Positions 28,016 through 36,027 are shown, numbered from the stretch's first letter. The stretch is DNA of 64,000 nt from Lacrimispora sphenoides JCM 1415 (GCF_900105615.1 NZ_LT630003.1:4228501-4292500), one strand, 5' to 3'. Notes: generated by a model not told the origin, from the sequence alone. A program made the numbers and translations.

Positions 28016-29221
28016 TTATTGACCCGAATTCATAATAATACCTTTAACCGCCCATTGGTATGTGTCAAATGCCTGATACAAGGAAATATAAGCGCTTTGC
28101 TTCTCGCTTTCTGCCCGTAATAACGCCATCTGCGCCTGGAGATAATTGATTTTACTTAGCATACCAAGTTGATTCGCACGGTCTGCCTTTCTTTTTTCCA
28201 ATATTGCTTTTTCATAGGCAGTGCAGGAAGTATCATAGGCATTCCTGGAATTCAACAAGGATTGATAAAATGACTGCATGGTAATAGCTATATTCTGTTC
28301 ACCCTCTGAAACTCTGGCATCCTTGTTCTTAATACTGGTTGACGATTTATTAGAGTCAGTATGTCGTTCTGTAATCAGATTATAATTATTTCCTATGGCT
28401 ATTGCTGTATCGGCTTCTAAGTCTATCGCATTAATAGCTTCAAAATCAAAAACCGGTAACTCTCCAATCACTGGCGGATTATCTACCGAATATCCGGTCA
28501 TAAGGCATAAAGAATGCTGTAGGTTGTCAATAGTATTATCAAGCTTTAAAAGTAAAGATTGGGCGGATAATACATCCTTCTGGGCCGCTAAAAGATCTGC
28601 TTCTGTTGCCATCCCCACCTGATAGCTTAAAGCTCTAGCCTCACTGGCGGCCAAACTGGTTTCTAGCACCTTTTGCATCAATGTCCGATTGGCCACAGCG
28701 CTATTATATCCAATCATAATCTGATTGGCATAATAAGTATAACTTTTGGCGGCCAATGTAATGTTTGAATTAGCCGATGAATTAGGCCGGTTTAAAAGGT
28801 CCAGATTCCTTTTTAAAGTTTCCGCTCCTGTTTTCATTGCCTTAACAGTCATTTTTAGAATGATGTACTGCTGCATCCCCTGTATACTGTCTGTAGCACC
28901 GGAATCTTTTAATGCATCTGCATCATCTTTCAGATCAGAAATATATCTACGTAACTCATCGTGGATATACTGTGCATTGCCAATGGAATCATTAACTTTA
29001 TCAGTGACATTTTGAACCTCCGGATTAAAATACCTGACCAGATCTGGGAGTTCATTAAAATCTATAACCTGATCATTAAGCTGCTCCCACTTCTCCTGGC
29101 TCATACCTTCAGGAGCTGGGCTGGCTGACAAGCCAGGACCGGTTGCCCCATAAGTTGGCATAATAGTAAAGGAAACAAGCGAGGCTACCAGGAGAAACGA
29201 TAATACACTTTTTTTATTCAT
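28016..29221 (-). CDS. TolC-family protein, second of tandem pair
   Basis: A 401-residue exported protein. ATG 29221 follows GGAGGATGATAAG, and a signal peptide (NKKSVLSFLLVASLVSF, then a likely cleavage near PTYGA) precedes long helices. Repeats such as ALSYQVGMATEADLLAAQ and KADRANQLGMLSKINYLQAQ match the helix pattern of TolC/outer-membrane-factor proteins. It begins 4 bases after the end of the other TolC-like gene. A TolC channel in a presumed single-membrane bacterium must span cell wall rather than an outer membrane, or act in another way. Confidence 0.82.
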   Translation of the reverse strand: MNKKSVLSFLLVASLVSFTIMPTYGATGPGLSASPAPEGMSQEKWEQLNDQVIDFNELPDLVRYFNPEVQNVTDKVNDSIGNAQYIHDELRRYISDLKDDADALKDSGATDSIQGMQQYIILKMTVKAMKTGAETLKRNLDLLNRPNSSANSNITLAAKSYTYYANQIMIGYNSAVANRTLMQKVLETSLAASEARALSYQVGMATEADLLAAQKDVLSAQSLLLKLDNTIDNLQHSLCLMTGYSVDNPPVIGELPVFDFEAINAIDLEADTAIAIGNNYNLITERHTDSNKSSTSIKNKDARVSEGEQNIAITMQSFYQSLLNSRNAYDTSCTAYEKAILEKRKADRANQLGMLSKINYLQAQMALLRAESEKQSAYISLYQAFDTYQWAVKGIIMNSGQ

Positions 29222-29225
29222 CTTA

Positions 29226-30497
29226 TCATCCTCCTGTTGATGCAAGTCCATTGACTGCATTTTCATAAGTCTGAATTGACTGAAATAAAGCAAGTTCTGC
29301 TGTCTTTACACCGATAGTTTTTTTAATATATTCATTTTTCTGCTTTAAATAATCCAGTCTTCCTAAAGATCCAACTTGAAGCTTTCGCTCAGCAGTGGTC
29401 ATATTCTGGCTTTCCAAGTTAAATTCAGCAACGGCCTGCTCATAATTGGTTTTCGCTTGGAGAACTTCCTGATAGTCTTTTACCAGATCAGAACCAATAT
29501 TCTGTTCATTGCTGGATATCGTCCGCTTCAGCGTATCCTTTGTAATTTCTGCTGTTGCATTTTCTAACTTCCGTTTATTGATTTTTAAAGTGTAGTTTTT
29601 CCGAAGCGCAACTTCCTTATCTCCCTCAAGATCAATAGTGAAAATACGTTCCATATTCACATTAGGAATTTCTTTGATTTCTGGAGCATCGTTATACTTC
29701 CAGCCCAACATAATACAAAGCTTCTGTCTGGTTTCTTCAATAGAAACATTCAGCTTCTCAATTGAAGTTTGTATCGCCTGAACGTTTTTCTGAGCCTCCA
29801 AAACATCTATCTGGGTTGCCATACCTGCGCTTTGCTTTGTCAAAGTAGCTTGATATACCGCTGCTGCAAGTTGCAGACTGTCTTTCGCACTTTCCAATTC
29901 ATACTTCTGCAGAAAATAGGAAATCATGTAAGTCTGGGCTTCTACTACCAAATTGGCCTCCTGCTGCTCATAGGTTAGCTGATATACTACTATATCCTCC
30001 ACATTTTTATCCGCCTGAGCATCTGCATTACTGGCTCCTACTTCATTCTGGGCATCTTTAGCAGGATTTTCTCCATTTACAAAACTGCGGTAATCGCTGG
30101 CTGCATCCCGGTAATACTGGGCATTCTGGTCACTGGTTATTCTGCCATCACGTTTCTTATCGCTGATATCAAGCTGGTTTTTCTGAACAGTTACGTTATA
30201 TTCATGTATCAGACCCGCCAGTTCATCATACTCCATTACATTATCTCTAAGTTTTGCCCACTCTTCCTGAGTCCTGGCAAACTCCGGACTTCCTGCCCAA
30301 ATTGTTTCTACAGATATAAAAACTATAAAAACTGCTGCAAGACAGTAAGTTGCAACCTGCTTCCATTTTCTCATTCTTCCGTCAAACCTCCTTAATAAAT
30401 AAAGCGTACTGATTGCTATGGTTGTCTTATCCATAGCAGCTACACGGGGCGCTTTTTCCTTTAAATCTGAGAGATTATAAAACTGCTCTGTCGGCAT
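29226..30497 (-). CDS. TolC-family protein, first of tandem pair
   Basis: A 423-residue protein as written from ATG 30497 (AGAGAGGA upstream). An alternative ATG at 30374 with GGAGG 12 bases before it would give 382 residues starting directly with a signal-like segment (MRKWKQVATYCLAAVFIVF). The body has TolC-type helices: LTKQSAGMATQIDVLEAQKN and ERKLQVGSLGRLDYLKQKNE. Both TolC proteins share an N-terminal block of the form EEWAKLRDNVMEYDELAGLI / EKWEQLNDQVIDFNELPDLV after the signal, which is not part of classical TolC. It is first in the operon, about 165 bases after the operator-containing promoter. Confidence 0.8.
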   Translation of the reverse strand: MPTEQFYNLSDLKEKAPRVAAMDKTTIAISTLYLLRRFDGRMRKWKQVATYCLAAVFIVFISVETIWAGSPEFARTQEEWAKLRDNVMEYDELAGLIHEYNVTVQKNQLDISDKKRDGRITSDQNAQYYRDAASDYRSFVNGENPAKDAQNEVGASNADAQADKNVEDIVVYQLTYEQQEANLVVEAQTYMISYFLQKYELESAKDSLQLAAAVYQATLTKQSAGMATQIDVLEAQKNVQAIQTSIEKLNVSIEETRQKLCIMLGWKYNDAPEIKEIPNVNMERIFTIDLEGDKEVALRKNYTLKINKRKLENATAEITKDTLKRTISSNEQNIGSDLVKDYQEVLQAKTNYEQAVAEFNLESQNMTTAERKLQVGSLGRLDYLKQKNEYIKKTIGVKTAELALFQSIQTYENAVNGLASTGG

Positions 30498-30666
30498 TTT
30501 TTTCCTCTCTAAATCTTTTTATTAAAACCAGTTAATATTCGATAAAATTGACATTAACTAAAATGATTAACCGTTTATCTTTGATACTTCCTTGTTTTCG
30601 AAAATCTACTTGGTTTGTCCACATACTTTACTCTCTCTTTCTTATAAGGATAATTTGGTTTATTTT

Positions 30667-30696
30667 TTATTTTACCACTTGGCAAAATAAAGTCAA
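30667..30696 (-). promoter_or_regulatory. Promoter with palindromic operator, efflux operon
   Basis: On the minus strand TTGACT (30691-30696), 16 bases and TAAAAT (30669-30674). The operator has arms TTATTTTACCA (30667-30677) and TGGCAAAATAA (30680-30690) around CT, with one mismatch between arms. It occupies the spacer and the -10, so a bound repressor would block polymerase. The divergent TetR gene is the natural candidate. Confidence 0.8.
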
Positions 30697-30945
30697 GAAT
30701 TTAATGAATATTTAATATCTATTTGCTTTTTTCCGTAATTGACAGTAGACATATGTAATATATCTGCCTAATAAGCTAAAAGGTAATTTGACTCGAAGTG
30801 TTATATGGGTTTGTCCATGCAGAAGGTCAAAATAATGTCCGATTGAAGAGTACCAAAGGTCAAATAATAACTGACAGTTTATATTATATGAGCTATATGG
30901 TATGCTAAAATAAGATCTTAATATTATTATTAATTTCAAATAAAT

Positions 30946-30980
30946 TACTAATTGGTATTTATATTACAATGTGTTATTAT
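30946..30980 (+). promoter_or_regulatory. Possible promoter of the tetR gene with a weaker operator-like palindrome
   Basis: TACTAATTGGTA (30946-30957) is a near-palindrome that matches the central 12 bases of the two strong operators at nine positions. Its right half TTGGTA is 17 bases before TATTAT (30975-30980), a plausible plus-strand promoter. This would give autoregulation of TetR. Confidence 0.4.
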
Positions 30981-31019
30981 ATTGTTATCTGAAATTATAT
31001 TATTTAAGGAGCACCAACA

Positions 31020-31123
31020 ATGAAAAAGGTTTAACTACGCCAACATTAACGGATTTATTTATAAAGCAAATAGAAGCAAAAATATCCGAGGCAATCTACG
31101 ACTCACCTTACCGCGCCTTATAG
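31020..31123 (+). pseudogene. Possible frameshifted start of a GntR-type regulator
   Basis: AAGGAG precedes an ATG at 31020, but that frame stops after four codons. One base-shift later the sequence reads LTTPTLTDLFIKQIEAKISE and about nine more residues before a stop at 31121. LTDLFIKQIEAKI resembles the first helix of FadR/GntR regulators. Only about 30 residues remain. It lies in the leader of the tetR gene and could also act as an upstream frame affecting it. Confidence 0.3.
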
Positions 31124-31226
31124 TGTTACTTCTCCTTAAGTTTATTATAATAAAATGGTGATAGACGCACATCATTTTTTCATTACTATTTGTGCCGCCA
31201 GCGTTAGCGGCGGAATGGAGATTAAT

Positions 31227-31823
31227 ATGCCATTAATTGTAGATAAAGCAGAAATGCAGCAAATGATAATCAATGCATTTCAAGAGTGCATCAATGAAAA
31301 ACCTCTTGCCAGCGTTTCCATGCGCGACGTAGCAAAACAGGCACATATGTCTCACCAAAAATTACTTTATTATTTTCATGATAAGAAAGATCTTGTGTAT
31401 TCTTATGTTCGATATTCAAAAGATTCTTTTTCAAACAAATGTATGGCATGGTTTGAGGAAAATGATCAGCTAGAATCTGAATCAAATGAAGAGTATATCT
31501 GCCGTTTTCTAAAATTCGTGGCAGATTTTAGTAAGTGCGGGGACAAACAAAAGGCTACTGTACAAATTTATGTTATGGCACAATATGATCAAAAGATATT
31601 CGCAATGTTGCAGGACATGTTTACCTATTGGAAAAAAAAGATTAAAGATTGTTTGATTAAAATCTATGGAAATGCGGCTAGTGATAATGAAGCAGAGGCG
31701 ATGATGATCTTAATTTTAGGAACATTTTTGTGCAGTAGCAATCGGGCCATTTCAGGAAACATTAATAAAGCAATTTTGGAGTGCATTATGAATTTGGGTC
31801 ATGAGAATGAAAAAACAGTATAA
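31227..31823 (+). CDS. TetR/AcrR-family regulator
   Basis: A 198-residue regulator. ATG 31227 is chosen because GGAG lies 6 bases before it. The N-terminal helix-turn-helix is in SMRDVAKQAHMSHQKLLYYF (about 28-47), where the recognition helix ends in the usual YYYF-like pattern; the C-terminal ligand domain is helical. It is divergent from the TolC/HlyD/ABC-2 operon and probably represses it through the palindrome at 30667-30690. The same operator before V-type ATPase copy 1 makes that operon a second predicted target. The inducer is unknown. Confidence 0.87.
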   Translation: MPLIVDKAEMQQMIINAFQECINEKPLASVSMRDVAKQAHMSHQKLLYYFHDKKDLVYSYVRYSKDSFSNKCMAWFEENDQLESESNEEYICRFLKFVADFSKCGDKQKATVQIYVMAQYDQKIFAMLQDMFTYWKKKIKDCLIKIYGNAASDNEAEAMMILILGTFLCSSNRAISGNINKAILECIMNLGHENEKTV

Positions 31824-31958
31824 TAAGAAATGTGAAAAATGATAGTATTTTCTTGTAAAATAGGGTCTTATAGAGCTAATAGGCATCCTACCCCCACCCA
31901 AAAGATGCCCAAATTATGCCCAAAAAGGAGTAAATCACAATAAATACATATAAATAAT

Positions 31959-31993
31959 AAACCCCTGCAAAATCGTTGATTGTACAGGGGTTT
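31959..31993. terminator. Hairpin shared by toxin gene and possible antisense RNA
   Basis: Arms AAACCCCTG and CAGGGGTTT with a 17-base loop. It ends the small toxin frame at 32011 on the minus strand and can act in both directions, as in type I toxin-antitoxin loci where toxin mRNA and antisense RNA overlap tail to tail. Confidence 0.65.
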
Positions 31994-32010
31994 AAACAAC
32001 GATAAACAAT

Positions 32011-32091
32011 CTATCGATTTATATAAGTCAGCAATGCGATCAAGAACGTACCAACTAAAAACAATAAACTAAATGTCTGATATGTTGTCAT
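32011..32091 (-). CDS. Holin-like type I toxin peptide (26 aa)
   Basis: The minus strand encodes 26 residues: MTTYQTF, then an uninterrupted hydrophobic helix (SLLFLVGTFLIALLTYI) and the basic end NR. Length, the MTTY start and a single membrane helix match the short holin-like toxins of Firmicutes (Fst/TxpA/BsrG-like group). Just upstream, CCTTCAA and TTGAAGG form a stem that hides the ribosome-binding site, and a hairpin terminator follows at once; both are usual in type I systems. The antisense RNA gene itself cannot be proven from sequence. Confidence 0.6.
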   Translation of the reverse strand: MTTYQTFSLLFLVGTFLIALLTYINR

Positions 32092-32099
32092 GCGCATCA

Positions 32100-32580
32100 C
32101 CTTCAATCAAAACTTGAAGGCTCCACCCTATTCGGTTACTCCTGATAGCATGTTACCATAATTTTCTTGGTCAACAATCCTCCTTTTAATTTGCAGACCA
32201 CCAGCACTGTCCATGAGGAAGACTACAGGCACCGCGGGTCCATGGTTGCTGACAACTACCATTTTAAATTCTGCAAACTGAGGAGGATAAACGCCCTTTT
32301 CTTCCCTAATGTCGAAAACTCCTTTACTATCTCACTTACCGCAAAACTGCTGTCAGCTTCATCACGACGAATGGGATAGGGAGATAATAGCTGCTCTTAT
32401 GACCCAAAATCACAAAAAAATTCCAAAGAATTTGCAAAGAATCACTTTTACAAAAAAGAAAGAAGTGGACGCCATCCCGCATACGCTTCTCCGTTTAATC
32501 AAAATCCATCAAGCCCCAATAAATCCAGACAAAATAAAAGCCCCAACCCCGCAGCTCTCTGTCTGCAAAACCGGAACTTT
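32100..32580. other. Intergenic stretch between toxin and tRNA, nothing recognised
   Basis: It includes the presumed leader and promoter of the toxin gene (about 32100-32160). The rest holds only open stretches without ribosome-binding sites or family resemblance; one of 91 codons from 32309 is probably spurious. No direct repeat of the tRNA 3' end was noticed. Confidence 0.4.
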
Positions 32581-32584
32581 TTAG

Positions 32585-32657
32585 TGCGCCTTCGGGGGCT
32601 CGAACCCCGGACAAATAGATTAAGAGTCTACTGCTCTACCAACTGAGCTAAAGGCGC
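32585..32657 (-). tRNA. tRNA-Lys (anticodon CUU)
   Basis: Read on the minus strand, the 73 bases fold as a cloverleaf: acceptor GCGCCTT/AAGGCGC, D arm GCTC/GAGC, anticodon stem GTAGA/TCTAT with loop CTCTTAA (anticodon CTT), T arm CGGGG-TTCGAGC-CCCCG and discriminator A. CCA is not encoded. Confidence 0.95.
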
Positions 32658-32771
32658 ATGTCTTTTGTTTTTCTTTCACTGTGCTCTCGTCTTGAGCACG
32701 TGTGTAATTATATAACTGTATCCTACAAAAGTCAACACCTTTTTTACAAATAATTTACAACTTTTTCGAAT

Positions 32772-32924
32772 TTATTTATTATTCTTATTTTTTTGTGCAT
32801 TTCCGCCTAATGTTTTGTTCACTTCTACAAAAGATTTGTTCCAAGACAGCATTTTCTTATTTAATTCCGTTTTATCACTGGTCGCCTGAAGAAGCTTGCT
32901 TGTAACCTTATCTTTCATTCCCAT
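32772..32924 (-). CDS. Small charged protein of unknown function (50 aa)
   Basis: A 50-residue frame with GGGAG 8 bases before ATG 32924. The sequence (MGMKDKVTSKLLQATSDKTE, later SWNKSFVEVNKTLGGN and a Lys/Asn-rich tail) looks like a real soluble helical protein rather than random sequence. A TATAAT lies about 30 bases upstream, just after the trmB terminator. I do not recognise the family. It lies between trmB and the tRNA-Lys gene, all on the minus strand. Confidence 0.55.
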   Translation of the reverse strand: MGMKDKVTSKLLQATSDKTELNKKMLSWNKSFVEVNKTLGGNAQKNKNNK

Positions 32925-32963
32925 AACTGCTGCTCCCGAATCTGCTTTTGCTTTATTATATGC

Positions 32964-33003
32964 AAAACCGGCATCACGGTTATTAAATCCGGATGCCGGT
33001 TTT
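32964..33003 (-). terminator. Terminator of trmB
   Basis: Arms AAAACCGGCATC and GATGCCGGTTTT form a 12-bp stem starting 9 bases after the trmB stop; on the minus strand the stem ends in TTTT. Confidence 0.8.
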
Positions 33004-33011
33004 TATAAACA

Positions 33012-33650
33012 TTATTTTCTTCCTGCGATCAGTTTATAAATAGGGTTCCCCTGAGAGGAAAACTTCTCTTCATATTCTGTCATCACATTACCCTCTCCCA
33101 TCTGATTGTGGTGAAGGTCATAGGTGAATTCCTTAATCTGCCACCCAGCTCTCGGGATTGCTTCCAGGGAATAATCAAACAGGCCCCTGTTGTCAGTTTT
33201 AAATTCCACAGCACCGTCAGGCTTTAAAATCTGGCCATAAACCGCCATAAAATCCTCTGATGTAAGCCTGCGCTTTGCATGGCGGTCCTTTGGCCAGGGA
33301 TCGGAAAAGTTTAAGTAAACCTTCTGGACCTCTCCCGGAGCGAATATATCGGCCAGATTTTTTGCATCCACACACATAAAGAATATATTGTCAAGTTCCA
33401 TCTGAGCCCTTTTCTGTAAGCCTCTCAAAAGGACACTGGGATACCTCTCAATACCAACATAATTGATTTCCGGATGAATAGCAGCCAGTTCCATGATAAA
33501 ACGGCCCTTTCCCATTCCTACTTCTATCTCTATGGGATTTTCATTGCCAAACACTTCCTTCCAGCAGCCCTTTTTCTCAAAAGGATTCTGTACAACAAAG
33601 GGACTACCCGCAATTTCCTCCTCCGAGCCTGGTATATGACGTAACCTCAT
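33012..33650 (-). CDS. trmB: tRNA (guanine-N7-)-methyltransferase
   Basis: A 212-residue SAM-dependent enzyme that methylates G46 in the variable loop of tRNAs. The SAM-binding motif is EVGMGKGRFIMELA (about 42-55), and the family signature NFSDPWPKDRHAKRRL (about 113-128) binds tRNA. ATG 33650 follows TTGGAGG. It is a single-gene unit with its own terminator. The nearness of tRNA-Lys is probably chance. Confidence 0.95.
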   Translation of the reverse strand: MRLRHIPGSEEEIAGSPFVVQNPFEKKGCWKEVFGNENPIEIEVGMGKGRFIMELAAIHPEINYVGIERYPSVLLRGLQKRAQMELDNIFFMCVDAKNLADIFAPGEVQKVYLNFSDPWPKDRHAKRRLTSEDFMAVYGQILKPDGAVEFKTDNRGLFDYSLEAIPRAGWQIKEFTYDLHHNQMGEGNVMTEYEEKFSSQGNPIYKLIAGRK

Positions 33651-33659
33651 ATTAAAATT

Positions 33660-34041
33660 CCTCCAAATAAATTCATCTTAATGAAAACATACTTCAACTG
33701 ATCGATTGTATCATATATGGTGCAGGGTACGCAAGTTTGCGGTTTGTAAGTTTTCGATAATTTTCAGCATAATAAAGCTTCCAGTATAAAAATATGAATA
33801 TGAACCCAGGATCATCCCTGGCAAAAGGTGCAGTTTCTTTCATAAACTGTTCACATCTTCCACAACTTTTCTACACAACCAACCGATATATTAATATTTG
33901 TTACAGGTAATATCCTTATTAGATAAACTTTTTTCATACAGCCGGCAGGATTCCTCCGATCTTGCCGGCTCCTCTCCTTTAAAGGGATGTTGCTTATGGT
34001 GCTCCTTTGATGATATTCTCAGTTTATCCTAAATTTAGGAC
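33660..34041. other. Intergenic stretch upstream of trmB
   Basis: It contains one hairpin (AGCCGGCA 33940-33947 with TGCCGGCT 33963-33970) without a T run on either strand. No gene is recognised. Confidence 0.4.
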
Positions 34042-34069
34042 AAAAAAACTATCAATCAGGGTTGATAGT
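34042..34069 (-). terminator. Terminator after the 160-residue membrane protein gene
   Basis: ACTATCAA and TTGATAGT around a 6-base loop, followed on the minus strand by seven T. Confidence 0.75.
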
Positions 34070-34114
34070 CAGTGTTTTTTGTAATCGTTTCACTTTATTA
34101 AGTTTTGATAACAC

Positions 34115-34597
34115 CTATAAAGCTACCGCAATTCTCATGAACAAGAATAAAAACTGTATGACAACACACAGGGCTGATACGCCCAGGCAAGACGGCATCG
34201 GACTCTTATGTTTCGGAGAAATCGATCTTTTAATAACAAACACGCCTCCTATGGTGCCAACTAATATTCCGAACAGACCGCTTAGGATCCAGCCGATTAT
34301 GATAATGGCAGCGGTAAATCCATATGCCCAACGGGGTATTTCATTAAGCGGTACGTATGGTTTTTTAGAATTTAAGTAAACGTCATCCACAGCCAGATCC
34401 ACTTTGGAACCAATTGCCGTTAGGTGAAGTGTTTTTCCCTCCAACTCGATTGGCTCATCAAAAACCCTGATAAACATGCTTGTACTTTTAATAGGCGTAG
34501 AAACACCATCCACGATCTTCTTTCCACGAAAAGCGCCGGGTTTAAAAGCAATCTCATGCTCATTTCCGCCAATTATTACATTCCATTTCTTTTTCAT
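34115..34597 (-). CDS. Membrane protein of unknown function with N-terminal beta domain (160 aa)
   Basis: ATG 34597 follows GGAGGACATAAGT. The first 85 residues are polar with a beta-strand pattern (KKWNVIIGGNEHEIAFKPG, later GKTLHLTAIGSKVDLAVDDV). The strand order loosely recalls FAIM1-type beta domains, but this is only an impression. Two hydrophobic segments follow (about 95-125 and 140-160) with a short basic loop (KRSISPKHKS) between. It lies 59 bases after the SGNH hydrolase gene and is probably co-transcribed with it. Confidence 0.65.
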   Translation of the reverse strand: MKKKWNVIIGGNEHEIAFKPGAFRGKKIVDGVSTPIKSTSMFIRVFDEPIELEGKTLHLTAIGSKVDLAVDDVYLNSKKPYVPLNEIPRWAYGFTAAIIIIGWILSGLFGILVGTIGGVFVIKRSISPKHKSPMPSCLGVSALCVVIQFLFLFMRIAVAL

Positions 34598-34655
34598 ACT
34601 TATGTCCTCCAAAGACCATTTATATTTTTATAGAACAGAAACCCGGATCCTGTTA

Positions 34656-35498
34656 TCAGATCCCCGCAGCAACCAGTTGTAGCTTCGAAGCCGTCTGCCT
34701 ATCCAGATCAGCTGTGTAACCAAGTTCTCCGGGTGACTGATCGTATAACACCTGATACAAAACACATGCAGCCAGATATGTCCCAGCCTGTGACGGGTGA
34801 TTCCCGTCTTCATCCCAGAGTTCAATTTCCGGATAATCGGAAGAACACCGCATAAATGCGATACCAGCAGGTGCCAGCAGCGCATCCAGTTCAGTTGCAA
34901 TATTCATATAGTTTTGAGCCATTTGAGTCTGCATTTCTTCTCTTGTATTATTAAATTCCAAACCTAATAGCGGTAAAGAGAAACCCTCTTTATAAGCCCA
35001 CGTCATAAGAAACACCGATTCGCCATTTGCTTCCCGGATCATACTGTCAAGCGTCCTTGCGGCAGGATACATGTGCTCTTCTGCTCCCATTGTGGAAATA
35101 CCGCTTTGTTCCTGCAAAATTACATAATCCCAATCATAATTTTTCAGTGCATCACACGCCTGTTCCCCAACCTCATCCGTTTCATCCGCAAAATATTCAA
35201 GACGATACGAACCTTCCGTCAATTCATATACCTCTGCGGCAAATCCTCCGCTCCGGCTTAAATTTAAAAATACCGTCGGAAGATCATTATAATATGTCAT
35301 GCTGTTTCCAAGAAACAAAACGGTCGGTTCCGTTTTCACCTGTACCGGTTTTCTTAAATTTAACTCCTGGTCAAAATCCATCACCTGAACCTTGAAATCC
35401 TTTAATGCACTGGAGATTAAAAAAAATACGGTCAAAAAAGCAATAACCAAAAATGCCAAAATTCCTATTGCTGCCTTTACTAATCCTGAACGCTTCAT
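34656..35498 (-). CDS. Membrane-anchored SGNH-type hydrolase
   Basis: A 280-residue protein with one N-terminal membrane helix (about 8-30) and an extracytoplasmic catalytic domain. LFLGNSMTYYNDLP (about 62-75) carries the nucleophile Ser66 and the C-terminal DGNHPSQAGTYL carries the Asp-His pair; VILQEQSG supplies the oxyanion Gln/Ser region. It belongs to the SGNH/GDSL superfamily, near DUF4886-like proteins, and probably removes acyl groups from surface glycans; substrate unknown. ATG 35498 is preferred over one 27 bases upstream because AAAGGCGG lies before it. Confidence 0.75.
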   Translation of the reverse strand: MKRSGLVKAAIGILAFLVIAFLTVFFLISSALKDFKVQVMDFDQELNLRKPVQVKTEPTVLFLGNSMTYYNDLPTVFLNLSRSGGFAAEVYELTEGSYRLEYFADETDEVGEQACDALKNYDWDYVILQEQSGISTMGAEEHMYPAARTLDSMIREANGESVFLMTWAYKEGFSLPLLGLEFNNTREEMQTQMAQNYMNIATELDALLAPAGIAFMRCSSDYPEIELWDEDGNHPSQAGTYLAACVLYQVLYDQSPGELGYTADLDRQTASKLQLVAAGI

Positions 35499-35928
35499 AC
35501 TTCCGCCTTTCCCCATATTATTCATAAACTATATCGGTTGAAATTGGTAATAAAATAGTTCGTTTTCACTCTTTTACCAAAATTTAGTAACTATATACAA
35601 TAAATAAACTTATTTTTATACTTTATGGTATAATCTTGACACTTATAATTTTTACTTTCCAATACTTTTAAAAGTGATTGCAGGAAAAAAGCATACCGGA
35701 TCCCCACACCCATACTGACGAGAAATAGTCATAACAATCTAAAAATTGATATTTTTCTTTATTTATAATGATTTTCAATTACCGGATGTACGCTATTGTC
35801 AATGAAACAACATTTACATGCCTTCTTTAAATATATATTATGGAAATCATAAAAGTACATTGTTGATTAATGATAAGTGCATCCCATATTACAGCTGTAA
35901 TTCAGCCACCATCAAGTAGGAGTTAAAA
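35499..35928. other. Intergenic AT-rich stretch, promoter-like elements only
   Basis: Several TATAAT-like boxes, including GGTATAAT near 35627 and TATAAT near 35645, are present on the plus strand; no gene is recognised before the 32-residue frame at 35929. Confidence 0.4.
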
Positions 35929-36027
35929 ATGGAATTAATTAATTATCTTTGGTCAGCTATAAATTATTTATTATTGATTACAGTGATTGTTTTGGTTGTA
36001 AAGTTTATCAAAAAAAATAAGAGCTAA
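35929..36027 (+). CDS. Small single-helix membrane peptide (32 aa)
   Basis: A TAGGAG ribosome-binding site lies 6 bases before the ATG. The 32 residues form one membrane helix (YLLLITVIVLVVKFI) with a short polar start and a basic end (KKNKS). AAATAAGAG and CTCTTATTT form a weak hairpin over and just after the stop. It could be a small stress or toxin peptide; no family is recognised. Confidence 0.5.
   Translation: MELINYLWSAINYLLLITVIVLVVKFIKKNKS

Noticed and set aside
24565..30497. TolC-like genes as proof of an outer membrane
   Set aside because: No LPS, BAM or other outer-membrane genes are seen, and the rest of the window is Firmicute-like. TolC-family proteins are also annotated in single-membrane clostridia.
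32309..32584. 91-codon plus-strand frame next to tRNA-Lys
   Set aside because: No ribosome-binding site, no recognisable family, and Pro/Lys/Gln-rich composition typical of chance frames.
32585..32657. tRNA-Lys as the attachment site of an integrated element
   Set aside because: No intact integrase nearby and no second copy of the tRNA 3' end was found in the window.
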